Below are positions 20,042 through 28,631 of a stretch of DNA of 28,631 nt, one piece after another. Every line of letters begins with the position of its first letter. Within the stretch, counting starts at the first letter, position 1. Under the pieces are notes generated by a model, which was given only the letters and a program-made list of their open reading frames with translations, had not been told where the DNA came from and searched no databases. The DNA comes from Chara braunii. Its lineage: Eukaryota; Streptophyta; Charophyceae; Charales; Characeae. The stretch is from contig BFEA01000051.1 of NCBI GenBank assembly GCA_003427395.1, forward strand, positions 3,340,342-3,368,972, in the 5' to 3' direction. A program made the translations under genes and the position numbers.

Positions 20042-22240
20042 ATGGCGGGTCAAGGTGGGACACCGGCTCATCCACAGAACAGAGGACGTTCTCCACCGGG
20101 ACATACGGACATTCCGATAGCGGATGAAGACCGGATGCGACCGCTCATTTCCAAATGTTACGATGATGGAATTCTACCGGAGAAGTTCAGGCATGGAGAG
20201 TGGAAGGTGGAGGCAGGTATTAGAACACTTATGGTCTCTCCCAGGTTGGATGAGTTAACCACCACCTGGCTAAGGGAAAGGACGGTCACGGTGATTTTCC
20301 AAGGCGCAGCAAGAGACCTTCCGATGAAGGTTAGAGAAGACCTGATTATGGCCTATGAGAACGGGTGGTACAGGCAACGAATTTTTGACCGCAACGTGAA
20401 GAGAGGCAGGGTACATGCGGAAGCCCCGAATGTAGTTTCGTACTTGGCTAAGTCAAGGGAAGTGGCTCAATAGATGATTGCTAAAGCAGAAGATAACGTG
20501 GTGATTAGGGGTGTAGAATATGGCATGATGTTTAAACCTTGGCTCACAAGATCTGAGTTGGAGGAGAGAAGACATCAAGAGGATGAGACAAAGTTTTGGG
20601 TGATGGCGCTCCGTGTTCCTCTGCGGGCGATGTTTCATGCGGAGAGCATGGTGGAGACCTCCATGGGGCATGTTATCAACAGTCTTCCGCCAGAGCAGGA
20701 TAAGATGAGACCCAAGTTTATGAATCTAAAATTTGAACTGGTAAAAGAGGCGGAGGAAAACTTTGAGGCGGAACTCCCAATTCGGTTGGGCAGGGAGGTG
20801 ATGCAGATTAAATTTGTCTGCAAACACACTCCCTGGTGTACCCGGTGCAGATGGTGGTTTCATACAGCGGAGGAGGGCTGCCCACGAGCCGAGGAGGAAG
20901 AACTGGAAGGAAACATTGGAGCAAGACAGGGTGACCCACAGCCCAATCGAAGCCAGAGACCGTCAGATGACAGACATATCAGGGCAGCGGCAAGAGAAGC
21001 TGTTTCAGCGGGAGACGATCGCCCTCAAGCACCAACCTCAGCGAGAGGTACTGGAAGAGGCCAAGATGTAAAACTGCAAACCGGAACTCAATTTGGGGCT
21101 CGAAGTAGCCGCTCCTCGAATCTTTAGGGAGGAAGAGACGTCGGACAATCAAGCCAGGGAATCAACAGAAGGGGTGCCGTGAGGGAAGTCGGTGCAAGAC
21201 TTCCTGGATCAAGCTCGGGGCCTAACCAGCAGCAGGTGACGCCTCTTGATCTACCGCTACAAGTGGTTAACGGAGGATACCAACCTTATATGCTTCCAGG
21301 CGGACCAATGGCTTGACAAGGGATAGGGTTTCATCCCTACAACCCAGCCATGGTAGCGGGTCAGATACAATATCACAATCTGTATGGCTCGGGTTTAGGG
21401 CTTAATTATGTTGCCCACGACCTCGGGGGTAAAGGAGCTGCAGCGGACAGCAGGGGTAGACTGGGACACTTGAGGCGAGGGGAGGAACCGACGACTTCAA
21501 TTGACCACGAGGTTACGCTGATCGATGAAAGAGCCGGTCTAGAGAGGGTGCGACAGCCTTCTCCCACAGGCTCATCTCGTGCGTTGTCTGAGATGGAAGA
21601 TTCCCCCGATAAATTTTCGGAGGGAGTGGACGCAGCTGGAAGGGAAGAGCGGCATTTTGAAGAACAACTTCTTCTTCCTCTGGTTTGTACTATGCAGTAT
21701 CAAGAGGTGCACGCGATTGGTCTGGTTGATCGAGAAGACAATTTAGTTCTTCCAACAGCAGGGTTGGCTGAGATACCCATTCAGTCGGCAATTAGGGACA
21801 AAGTTAAGTACCTGTTTGCTGACCGTTTTGATTTTAATTTTTTTTCGGAATTTTATCTCCCCAAATTGAGGGTACAACTGGAAGAGGGGAAATCAGTCAG
21901 ATATACGATTGTCTTCATCGATGCTAGACTTCCCCCGGATGTCTGGCAGGGACTAAGGAATGTTGGCCTGGATACCTTTCCAATGGATGCAATGATCCAA
22001 CCTTCGATTGATCTGTTGTCTGAAGTGATTGTAGAATCAGGTGTATCAGCTTCCTTTTTGGCTGACGTGAATCCAAATATGCCAAGAATGAGCAGTCTGC
22101 TCTCCTCTGCTTTCCTTGGCTGCCTCACATCAGAATGGCCCGATTCTGGGTCGAATGGTGGTGCAGATGTTGCATGAGGCTCTAATCCATCTTCTGCAGG
22201 AATCCAATCTGCACAAGCTTCCTCTTTAGTCAATGGGTAA
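20042..22240 (+). pseudogene. LINE copy B ORF1 (CCHC protein, 732 codons) with four stops
   Basis: From ATG 20042 (MAGQGGTPAH) a single frame runs 733 codons to TAA 22238-22240 without any frame shift. Stops TAG 20471, TAG 21125, TGA 21314 and TGA 22175 interrupt it; the last three fit single C-to-T or G-to-A changes of sense codons. Residues about 50-225 form a domain like the RRM/DUF4283 region of plant LINE ORF1 (TVTVIF, VVSYLAKS, FKPW, FWVMALRVPL). A CCHC knuckle follows: Cys266, Cys269, His274, Cys280. Next comes a polar, Arg/Gln-rich linker. From about residue 535 a C-terminal block (LLPLVCT, LPKLRVQLEEGK, FIDARLP) is shared with copy A. ORF1p is expected to bind the element RNA in a ribonucleoprotein. 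The TAA overlaps the ORF2 ATG by 8 nt. Confidence 0.88.
22233..22240 (+). promoter_or_regulatory. ORF1 stop / ORF2 start overlap (ATGGGTAA)
   Basis: The ORF2 ATG (22233-22235) and the ORF1 TAA (22238-22240) share 8 nt, with ORF2 in the +1 frame relative to ORF1. Copy A has the same arrangement at 7258-7265 (ATGGTTAA). Termination-reinitiation at overlapping stop/start codons is known for some LINEs such as SART1. Here the same mechanism is inferred from geometry alone. Confidence 0.65.
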
Positions 22241-24776
22241 GATTCAGGTAGTTACGTGGAATGTTCAGGGGTTGGGGGACACGAGTGGCAGGAGGAAAGG
22301 GGCTAGACTCAAAAGTTGGATTCATAGGAAAAACATTAACGTCATTATGCTACAGGAGACAAAGCTCTCCGAAGGAAAACTGCCATAGTTGAGAGACTGG
22401 TGGGACGGCCCACAACTGTGGTCCCCAGCCAGGGAAACAAAAGGGGGAGTTGCAATTCTTATCCACAACAGAGTGGAGGCTCGACTTTTGGACTGTGACA
22501 ACGATGTGTGGGGGCGTTGGTGCTGGGTGAAGGTGGCGATTGGTGAGGAGGACTAGGTTTTCGCTACGGTGTATGCCCCTAACAGGAGTGGAGAAAGGAC
22601 TAGTTTTTTCGAGACGCTGCCTTTTGTTTTGCCCCGAGCTAACCATATGGTGATCGCCGGAGATTGGAACGTTGTCTGCAAACCGGGGTTGGATTCGGAT
22701 CATGATGGAGGTTTGACGTCTGACAGAGTGAAACTGTTGAGATGGATGGAGAAGTGGGAGCTTCACGATGTTTTTCGAGAGCTATATCCTACCGAACAGT
22801 CATTTACGTGGATAGGCCGCTCTCCTCAGCATGCTGGTGTTAGCCGCTGAATTGACTTTTTCCTAGTGTCAGAAGAACTGAGAAGTAACGTGCAGCAGGT
22901 CAAGACTGACAATTACCCCATCTCGGATCACAAGGCGGTAATAATGACGTGCACTCTTTCTGCGTCCATAGAAAGAGGCCTAGGTTGCTTTCGCTTGAAT
23001 ACCAACCTGCTGAAGGATGAAGGGGTGGTTGAGTGGGTCAGGATCGTCTGGCAGGATTGGCAACTGATGAAACCTCATAGCGAGTCGGTAGCGGACTGGG
23101 TTGATGCGGGGCTAAGAGTAATCTCAATGAAACTGGATTCTTTTTCTCAGATTACAGCTTTCCAACGCAATAAGGAGGAGGCAGAGTTGAGGGCCAGAGT
23201 GAATGAAGCGGAGAAAAGGATGGGTATGCATCCAGTTTCGGACCTATTCTGGGCAGAAGAGCGAGTGGAACGACTTCAGGATTGGGACAAGTGTCAGATT
23301 CGGAAGCAAGAGAGGTGACTCAAAATTATGGAGACCAAGGGCATCATCACTTCTGATTGAGTGACGAAGGAAACATTTAGGAAGTTGTTGCCAAAGAATA
23401 AAGTTGTGCAGATGAAGGAGTTGAGGCACCCGCACCAGTTGGGAAGGCCTCTGACATCTTCTAATGAGGAGCTGTGTAGCTACGTGACGGACTACTTTCA
23501 AGACGTCATGATGACAAGACGACCATATGACAGCGTGGACGACAATATGGCAGAAGACTCGGCCCTGTGCAATAATCTGACAATCCGTGTCTCAGAAGAA
23601 GCAAGGACTTGGCTGGATAGGCCGGTAATAGAGGACGAGTTGACTACCACATTGCGTTGTATGGCTCGGGGAAAGGCACCGGGTGACGATGGATTACCCG
23701 TGGAGTTCTTTGAGTGCTGCGGTAAAGGTTTAAAAGCTGATTTGGTGGAAATGTACAATGCTGTTCAGACTGGGGGACGCTTGGGGAAGTCAATGACAAG
23801 AGGTATAATTTCGCTGATATTCAAGAAAGGAGAGCGAAACGAAGTTCGGAACTGGCGACCGATCTCCCTCTTAAACGTGGTCTACAAGATCTTGGCCAAA
23901 ACTTTGGCCAACAGGCTTGCTAACTATCTGCTTTGCATCGTTCACCGGGACCAGGGTGCCTTTGTGCGGGGGCGGTCAATTTTTGAAAATGTGGTGACCG
24001 TTATTTGGACCCTAGAACCGATTGAGGGGGAGGAAAGCAACACAGCAGTTTTGCTACTGGACCTCGAAAAAACTTACGACAGAGTGAATTGGACATTTGT
24101 CCTCACCACTCTGCGTTGGCTGGGTTTCGGGGAAGCCTTTTGTCAATGGGTAATAACTCTGTATGCCTTCTCATCTGCAGCAGTTTGTATAAACGAGAAA
24201 ATCTCTGAAGAGTTTCAGCTCGGCCGTTCACTGCGCCAAGGGTGCCCGTTGGCCCCGCTGTTGTTCGTCCTTCACCTGGAGCCGTTCCTCTGTAACATCC
24301 GGAAACACCCGGAGATTGTCGGATTGTACCTACCGGAAGGGAGAGAAAGCAGAGTCAAGGCTCTCACGGATGACCTCTTTGTTCTATCAGCTAACGAGGT
24401 CTGTTCGTTAGCAGCCCTGAAGAAATGTCTCATCGATTTTGCAGAGTTGTCTGAAGCCGCGGTTAACTGGAACAAATCGGTCTTTTTCCTCCCCAAGTCC
24501 CGCCCGTTGGTGGTTCAATGGGGAATGACACTGGTAGAAGTCGATGCCGCGGAACGCTTCCTGGGGGTGCAGTTGGCGATGGGCGACTGCTCTTCCTCTC
24601 AAGAAGTAATTCTTCAAGAGAAGGTTACCCAGAGGATCAGAAGTTGAGATAAAGCACAACACTTGTCTCTTATTGGGAGGGCGTTAGCGATTACAGTCTC
24701 AACCTTCGCACTCCTCTGGTATGTCGCAGCAGTTAGAAGAATTACTCCCTTCACACTCAATTCAGTCAACAGAAAA

Positions 24777-25273
24777 ATTCCCGCGATAAATTAAAGTTGA
24801 AAAAACATTCCATAAAAAAAAATCCTTCATATTTATAAATTATCATTCCATTGTTTGTCCAATTCTAAAATTTTCAGTTTTATTTGATAAGTTCCCGTAT
24901 AAATATGAGCTTTCCCTTCCAACTACATCTATTTGTTTAAGATGGAATGAAAGTCTGGACGAGTTTATGAAATGTTTTAATTAAACTTTCATTCTACTAC
25001 AACAAATATCTTCTAATTTAGATTGGATTAACATATTTATGACTGAAAATCCTTACTTAGAATGACAGTCAAATTAAAATATTTCATGAACTCATCCAGA
25101 CTTTCATTCCATCTCTAGCATGCATTTTAAATAAGAAGGGATACCCCATTCTTGGAAGGAAAGTTCTGAAGTAAGACGGAAAATTTTAAAATTGGAATGA
25201 CATTTTTTAAGATGGAATGAAAATTTGAAATTTAAAATATAATTTTACTATAGAATTAATATTTAATTCTGGG
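24777..25273. mobile_element. 497-bp foldback (snapback) element in copy B ORF2
   Basis: An AT-rich block unlike its coding neighbours. Its two halves are imperfect inverted copies: the inner arms 24941-24979 and 25076-25113 (GATGGAATGAAAGTCTGG and complement) and the outer arms 24843-24895 and 25151-25200 fold together around a centre near 25010-25050. GGAATGA/TCATTCC occurs about eight times. The ends are ATTCCCG and CTGGG, with AAA on both sides (24774-24776 and 25274-25276). Removing the block with one AAA joins ORF2 in frame between SVNRK and TLVKKEARRF, which confirms it as a later insertion. No coding capacity. Confidence 0.85.
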
Positions 25274-27421
25274 AAAACGTTGGTGAAGAAAGAGGCCAGA
25301 AGGTTCTTATGGAAACCAGAAGGGGAACCAGGCTATGGATTCATCTCCAAAGTGGCTTGGGAGACCATTTGCACCCCGAGAGGAGAAGGAGGTCTGTCCT
25401 CGACAGATCCGGCAGCCCAGAACACGTCTCTCTTAGCCAAGTGGGTGATTCGGGTAGGCATGGCAAAGGAGCAAGCAGATTGGATATTGATGGCAGAAGC
25501 GTTATTAGCGCATGAATGGAATCTGTCCCGACCTTCAGATGTCTGGGTGGCGCTTATGTCAGATACATATGCACGTAAACGCCCGAAGTCGCGCTTTTAG
25601 AGTGAGATTTTACAGGCCTGGAAGAAATGTAAACCCTCCGTGAACACCGGGCCAACCTCCAAGGATGATCTTCGGGGTCAAATGCTGTTTGGAAACAAGT
25701 ACATCAGAGGCCGGGATGGTAGGTGGTTCACACTCGGCCAGGAACCAGGCGCGTTTAGCCAAAGTTGGTTACAGAAAGGCATCTCGAAGGTTTGTGACCT
25801 ATGGGACGACTCCGTTGGCCGCTGGAAAACTCAGACACAAGTGAAGGAGGTTTTGGGTCAGCTGCCAGCAGGAGGAGCGACTGCAAACTATTCTGGAATC
25901 AATTCCGAAAGACTGGAAACTGCTATTGGGGCTGGAGGGGATTGACCCACCTGGCACATGGTACGAATGGGACAATGGAGATGCAGTCTGGTACTGCAGG
26001 TTGGAAAGCTGGACAGGGGACGACATAGGAAAATGTTGGCTCGAAACGTACAAGACGGAGCTCCCGAACCAGCCCAGGCTAGTGAGATAGGACATCCAGC
26101 TAAAATATGGCTTGTTAGGTCTCAAGGAGGTCAGAGTGATGATGAAACCTCCTCCGCAGGATGGCCTGCCTCCTGTCCCTTATCTGGTTGGCAATGGGAC
26201 TCCGCTGAGCCAGCTGAAGATTGATCCTGCAAGTTGGGGCTGGCAGGTGGATGGCGAGTTAATCAGAGGGCTGGAGAAGCTTTCCACATCTCTGCTGTTG
26301 AAAAGAAGAGCGTTGTCAGTCCCGCTGTGCACTAGAATAGCAGAACGTTGGGCGAGGGAGGTGCCTGAGCTCACCCCCCCCTCGAATGTGGAGCTATCCA
26401 GGCTGTGGGCACAGTTGAAAACTTTGCCATCTCAAAAGTTGGCTCTCTGCTGTGGCTTCAGTCCCACCTGTCTGTTCCAACAGCACCGTGGCTAAGGGAG
26501 AGAGGAATGGAGGTCACCTCCGCTTGTGACAGATGCCAGGCGGCACAAGAGTCAATAAATCACCTTTGGTGGGAATGCCCGAAGTCAAAGAAATGGTGGG
26601 GCTGGTGGGTGAGGTATTGGCAGTGGATAACAGGCGATGTAGTGCTCACCGATCAGAGATGGGTTCTACTGGGGGGTCTCCCACAGAATTTGAGTAGTGG
26701 GGAGGGCTGGGGCTATGTGGCCCAAGTTGCCAGGGCAGTGATGCTATGGGTCATTTGGTTAGATAGGAATGGCTTGAGATTCAGGGGGGAGGCGCTACCG
26801 GAGCATCAGGCGGAAGCAATATTCAGATCCTTGGTGGTTAAGGCCATCTGGGCGGACTGGACGAGGAAAGCACAGCAAGGTAAGCACCGAGAAGGGACTG
26901 TTTGGCTCTGGAAGACTTGGGCTCTCAATGACCGGCTGGCTTCTATTTCTCCGGAAGGGAGATTGGTCATTAGCAGGTGGTTAGAGTTCGGAGATAAGTA
27001 GGACAGACACAGCCTTGCTTGCTTTGAGGCAGTGCTGTGATTCTGATCGCCTGGGAAGTGGGGGGGCAGAACCAGGGCACTCGGTTCCTGTGGAAGGTCG
27101 CAGTAGGCCTTAATAGGGGAGGAGGAGAGTGTCAGGGGAGGGGGCAGGAACCGTGTTCCTCTCGGCCGAGTTGGGCCGAGGTCCAGACCGTGGTAGGTCT
27201 GAGTGTAGTTTAGGGGGCATAGGGCAAGTCGGGGTGTGGTTTTGGGTGGGTAGAATAGGGATTTTGTTGGAGTAGCAGAAGAGTATATATGACTTACGTT
27301 TGCTGTCGAGATAGTGCTTGAGGAAAGTCTCTGTTTGTTTGAATCAGGATATTAACAGGATCAGATACAAGCTAAACCGGCTGATGCTGCCGGGATAACT
27401 CCGGGTGGATATGTGAGGGAG

Positions 27422-27476
27422 AAAAAAAAAAGAAAAAAAAAGAAAAAAGAAAAAAGAAAAAAAAGAAAAGAAACCA
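27422..27476 (+). repeat. A-rich / AAAG tail of copy B
   Basis: A-rich run broken by single G, forming AAAAAG-like units, at the end of B's 3' UTR. It probably descends from a poly(A) tail, or includes a duplicated AAAG target. Confidence 0.75.
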
Positions 27477-27872
27477 CTAACGTCATATCGCACGGCGCAG
27501 GTTGCGGGCCGATCACCACCCACAGACGGCCGTGATAGCAGGTCGATGATAAACTTTGCTGCTAGGCCTGCGATCTGGGCCGTCCGCGGGTGGCGATCGT
27601 CCTGCAATCTGGGCCGTTCGCAGGAAAAGGTACCGGTTGGCCTCAAACGGCCCGCCCACGGTCGAATGGCCCGCCAGCCCACAAACGAGCCGTCTGCTAA
27701 CATTTTTTGTTGGTTTTCGGTGAAATCGTGGAATGGAGTGGTTTTTGTGGGTGGCCGGTACTCGACGCGCCTACGGCCACTCCACGCCAACTCCCCCGCC
27801 TATTCCTCACCCTGCTTTCGCCTACTCGCTACTCCCGCACCTACACCCACCTACTCGACGTGCTTAGTCCCG

Positions 27873-27875
<3 letters not shown>
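27477..27875. other. GC-rich flank with a 34-bp direct repeat
   Basis: GC-rich DNA after LINE B. CCTGCGATCTGGGCCGTCCG (27567) and CCTGCAATCTGGGCCGTTCG (27601) are two units spaced 34 bp apart. No gene recognised; the open frames on both strands run into the CT microsatellite. Confidence 0.55.

Positions 27876-27918
<43 letters not shown>
27876..27918. repeat. CT microsatellite
   Basis: Pure CT dinucleotide run of about 20 units flanked by C-rich pyrimidine sequence. Confidence 0.97.
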
Positions 27919-27920
<2 letters not shown>

Positions 27921-27988
27921 CCCGCCCCCACCCCTTCCCTCCCGGCCTTCCGCTTCGGTGCTTTCTGGTACGCGAGTCTATGTTCTAC

Positions 27989-28435
27989 GTGAATTCGGTG
28001 CTTGGTGCTTCGCGAATTGCATTGTGAATTTGGTGTGCTACGTGCTTGGTGCTTCCGTGGAGTATTGTGGATTCTGTGTTTCATGCTTGGTGTTTCGTCC
28101 GTGCTACTTCGTGGATTCACACGGCAATGAGTTTACCACTGTCATCGGCGAACAACCGAACCCTTGGAACCTCGACCTTCCACCATTACTGATGGGGTAA
28201 GACTATGCCTTCACCATATTCACATCGTGAATTCGGTGCTTGGTGCATCGTGGGTTGGTGGTGAATTCGGTGCATGGTAAACTCGGTGCATGGTGCTGCG
28301 CGCTTCGTGGTTCGTGAATCAGTGGTGGTCCATGCTACTTGGTGCTTCCTACTTTGTGAGCTGGTGCTGCGTGGATCGGTGGTTCGCCCGTGGATCGTGA
28401 GTTCCTGCTAACTGCTTCAACGTGGATTCCTGCTA
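27989..28435. repeat. Degenerate minisatellite (GTGAATTCGGTGCTTGGTGC)
   Basis: Variants of GTGAATTCGGTGCTTGGTGC recur near 27989, 28026, 28069, 28228 and 28261, with looser TGGTGCTTC/GTGGATTC words to 28435. Unit length varies from about 33 to 45 bp. A non-repeat stretch at about 28110-28215 separates two blocks. No coding signal. Confidence 0.65.
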
Positions 28436-28600
28436 GAGTGAGTGTTTTTACTTCATCTCGAACACACACCCCCAACCCCTTAAAAAAAAAATAAAAATAA
28501 AAAAAATCTGCATTCCTTCTCTTTTTTGGCGAGGAGGTAGATAATGGGGGGATGGGGGTCACTCCGGGCAAGCGGGTGAGGCTAGGGGTGTGTGTGTGTG

Positions 28601-28631
<31 letters not shown>
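28436..28631. repeat. A-rich, GT and GA simple repeats at the window end
   Basis: A-rich tract (28481-28506), GT run (about 28588-28600) and GA microsatellite (28603-28631) reaching the window edge. No gene. Confidence 0.9.

Larger units (their letters stand above)
22233..27001 (+). pseudogene. LINE copy B ORF2 (endonuclease, RT, zf-RVT), broken
   Basis: ATG 22233 opens the endonuclease: W9-N10, Glu42 in QETKL, Tyr114 in VYAPN, GDWN 143-146, Asp208 in IDFF and SDH 231-233, so all catalytic landmarks are present. The RT follows: GKAPGDDGLP, NWRPISLL, DLEKTYDRVNW (Asp610), RQGCPLAPLL (about 668) and LTDD (711-714) instead of YADD. In-frame stops are TAG 22386, TAG 22554, TGA 22848, TGA 23316, TGA 23358 and TGA 24645. 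A foldback element interrupts codons at 24777-25273; the frame resumes at 25277 (LVKKEARRFLWKP). Further damage is TAG 25598, a shift near 25870, TAG 26088 and a shift near 26455. The zf-RVT domain from 26525 is complete (C-D-R-C, INHLWWEC), and the end is VIWLDRN, WKTWALN and TGG..TAG at 27001. About 1,400 residues before damage, usual for plant L1 ORF2. Confidence 0.9.
19847..27476 (+). mobile_element. LINE copy B, near full length
   Basis: It has a 5' UTR (about 19847-20041, GC-rich near 19925-19945), ORF1 20042-22240, ORF2 22233-27001, a 3' UTR of about 420 bp and an AAAG-rich tail (27422-27476). A possible 13-bp target duplication, AAAAGAAAAGAAA, occurs at 19833-19845 and 27461-27473, but it is low-complexity and could be chance. 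The 3' UTR differs from those of D and E and has no AATAAA near the tail, so B is a different subfamily. It is dead: four stops in ORF1, and many stops, two frame shifts and an insertion in ORF2. Confidence 0.88.

Noticed and set aside
22848-22850. Stops repaired by plant-type U-to-C RNA editing
   Set aside because: Editing could restore CGA or CAG but not TGG from TAG or TGA. Such editing acts on organelle transcripts, and this is a nuclear LINE.
27344-27790. 148-residue minus-strand open frame over LINE B's tail
   Set aside because: Its C-terminal half is poly-Phe/Ser from the A-rich tail; no domain recognised.

Overview
This is a eukaryotic nuclear window made almost entirely of decayed repeats. 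I see no intact host gene, no rRNA, no CRISPR array and no convincing complete tRNA. Recognisable coding sequence belongs to one family of non-LTR retrotransposons (L1-like LINEs). ORF1 has a CCHC knuckle, and ORF2 has an apurinic-type endonuclease, a reverse transcriptase and a C-terminal zf-RVT zinc domain. That architecture, with zf-RVT after the RT, is typical of streptophytes (land plants and charophyte algae). The wording of the proteins reminds me of Chara-type LINEs, but I could not search and hold that only as a guess.

Layout: 1-4110 is AT-rich non-coding DNA with microsatellites, homopolymers and three old tandem duplications (periods about 206, 122 and 191 bp). A 425-bp MITE-like element sits at 4114-4538 inside a CTACAT-rich array. 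LINE copy A (about 4640-9700) follows, with both ORFs broken. The stretch 9700-14770 has no gene; it holds a hairpin-rich tRNA-like segment (10165-10540), low-complexity tracts and more decayed tandem repeats.

From 14776 onward four LINE copies lie head to tail on the + strand. C (14776-about 16800) is 5'-truncated. D (about 16850-18175) is 5'-truncated and ends in AATAAA plus 23 A. E is only a 3' UTR (18180-18260 and 19762-19827) split by a 1.5-kb terminal-inverted-repeat element. B (about 19847-27476) is nearly full length, with its ORF2 interrupted by a 497-bp foldback element. The window ends in GC-rich DNA, a CT microsatellite and a degenerate minisatellite.

The LINE copies correct one another. 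ORF1 and ORF2 overlap by the same 8 nt in A and B (ATG-G-K-TAA), which suggests stop-start coupled translation. At least eight in-frame stops fall where a sister copy has tryptophan, a G-to-A (deamination-like) decay signature. The RT YxDD box reads LADD or LTDD. No copy looks able to move on its own.
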